A stretch of DNA of 64,000 nt from Plasmopara viticola (Eukaryota > Oomycota > Peronosporomycetes > Peronosporales > Peronosporaceae): contig MBPM02000036.1 of the NCBI GenBank assembly GCA_001695595.3, positions 620,001-684,000 of the forward strand. Reading direction: 5' to 3'. Below, in pieces: positions 63,421-64,000 of the stretch (the stretch's first letter is position 1; the number at the start of each line of letters is the position of its first letter). A program made the position numbers and the translations under genes. The notes under the pieces are model-generated. The model did not search any database. It was not told the DNA's origin and worked only from the letters and a program-made list of their open reading frames with translations.

Positions 63421-64000
63421 TACTGCTGGCCCCATAGAGATCTTCAATCCGATTGTAATTTCTCTTCTTTCGCTACTGTGCTGACATGCATTCCCTGGAT
63501 CATTCACACGAGAGAAGCTTCATGGCGGGGTGTTCTCCTCCAGGCTTCCATCCAGCGCAATCTGTTCTCTTTCACAAAACCACGGACTTTCTGAGTCTCT
63601 AATCTCCACTGATTGTTGGATCGTGCCCGTCTGCGCCTCTTCTTTTCCACTGGCTTATGATCTTGCATATATACATGACGTCCATAGACGTCATCTGTCG
63701 CTACATTATTCATAATCATTGGGGCTACAGCTGTGAGCTCTGGGCTGCCTTTAATACTCCTGTTCCCAATTCCTTTCGCCGCGCTCCAAAGCGTCAGAGA
63801 AGAAGCGGGCAACTTCCCTTCAGTCTCCATTGCGGCGGGATGCCGAATAAGCTTCTCGGTATCCTGCATTCATGTCGACCGCGCGCAAGTGCCGCGTCAA
63901 CTTGGAGATGCAGCTATTAACCTGCTCCTCTTCGCTTCCTGTGAGTACGCGAAGCTCCTTCTCGTAGATGCCGGCGCACAGTAAATGTTGCGCTAGAAGT

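Larger units (their letters stand above)
58973..64000 (-). mobile_element. Degraded LINE (non-LTR retrotransposon), 5' end beyond window
   Basis: Minus-strand element with AP endonuclease, reverse transcriptase and C-terminal zinc region in the expected order from right to left. Homology to the unit stops at about 58,972, taken as its 3' end. Many frameshifts and stops; no poly-A or TSD identified because the 5' end is outside. Confidence 0.8.

Overview
The window reads as nuclear DNA of an oomycete plant pathogen of the Peronosporales (Phytophthora or downy mildew type). The evidence is GC-rich housekeeping genes with no or few short introns, secreted WY-fold effectors, and a typical mix of Copia, MULE, LINE and SINE elements. 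A radial-spoke gene (RSPH10B) is intact, so the species probably makes flagellate zoospores. That fits Phytophthora or Plasmopara better than non-flagellate downy mildews. The genus is an inference.

Layout. (1) 1-9,980 is AT-rich and gene-poor. It holds an old diverged 0.7 kb duplication, a fold-back palindrome, one SINE and one small secreted-peptide candidate. (2) 9,987-19,440 is a compact housekeeping island: a CCCH zinc-finger/Pumilio protein (+), TAPT1-like membrane protein (-), RSPH10B (+) and DNAJC11 (-). (3) 18,181-~58,970 is a head-to-tail array of three units of about 11.4 kb. Each unit runs: 3'-truncated DNAJC11, WY effector, hairpin, TIR element carrying a PEPCK pseudogene, MULE with a nested tRNA-SINE, WD40 fragment. 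Unit 1 starts inside the real DNAJC11 gene. Unit 3 is split by a 6.9 kb insertion (42,161-49,091), by a Copia element (51,195-55,943) sitting inside its effector, and by a SINE. (4) ~58,970-64,000 is a degraded LINE on the minus strand.

Effector copies E1 (19,988-21,628) and E2 (31,438-33,078) are intact. E3 (42,403-44,037) carries one nonsense codon at the W of its W-Y motif. E4 (49,706-56,059) is broken and split by the Copia element. A second, unrelated effector with a DEER motif and WY-like helices (45,147-46,251) lies in the 6.9 kb insertion and is frameshifted.

The most striking structure is that insertion. Its two outer ends are neighbours (about 7 bp apart) in unit coordinates, and its two flanks are neighbours too. 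This is what reintegration of a circular or permuted effector fragment into the DNAJC11-effector spacer would leave. All identities are by eye; no search or alignment program was run.
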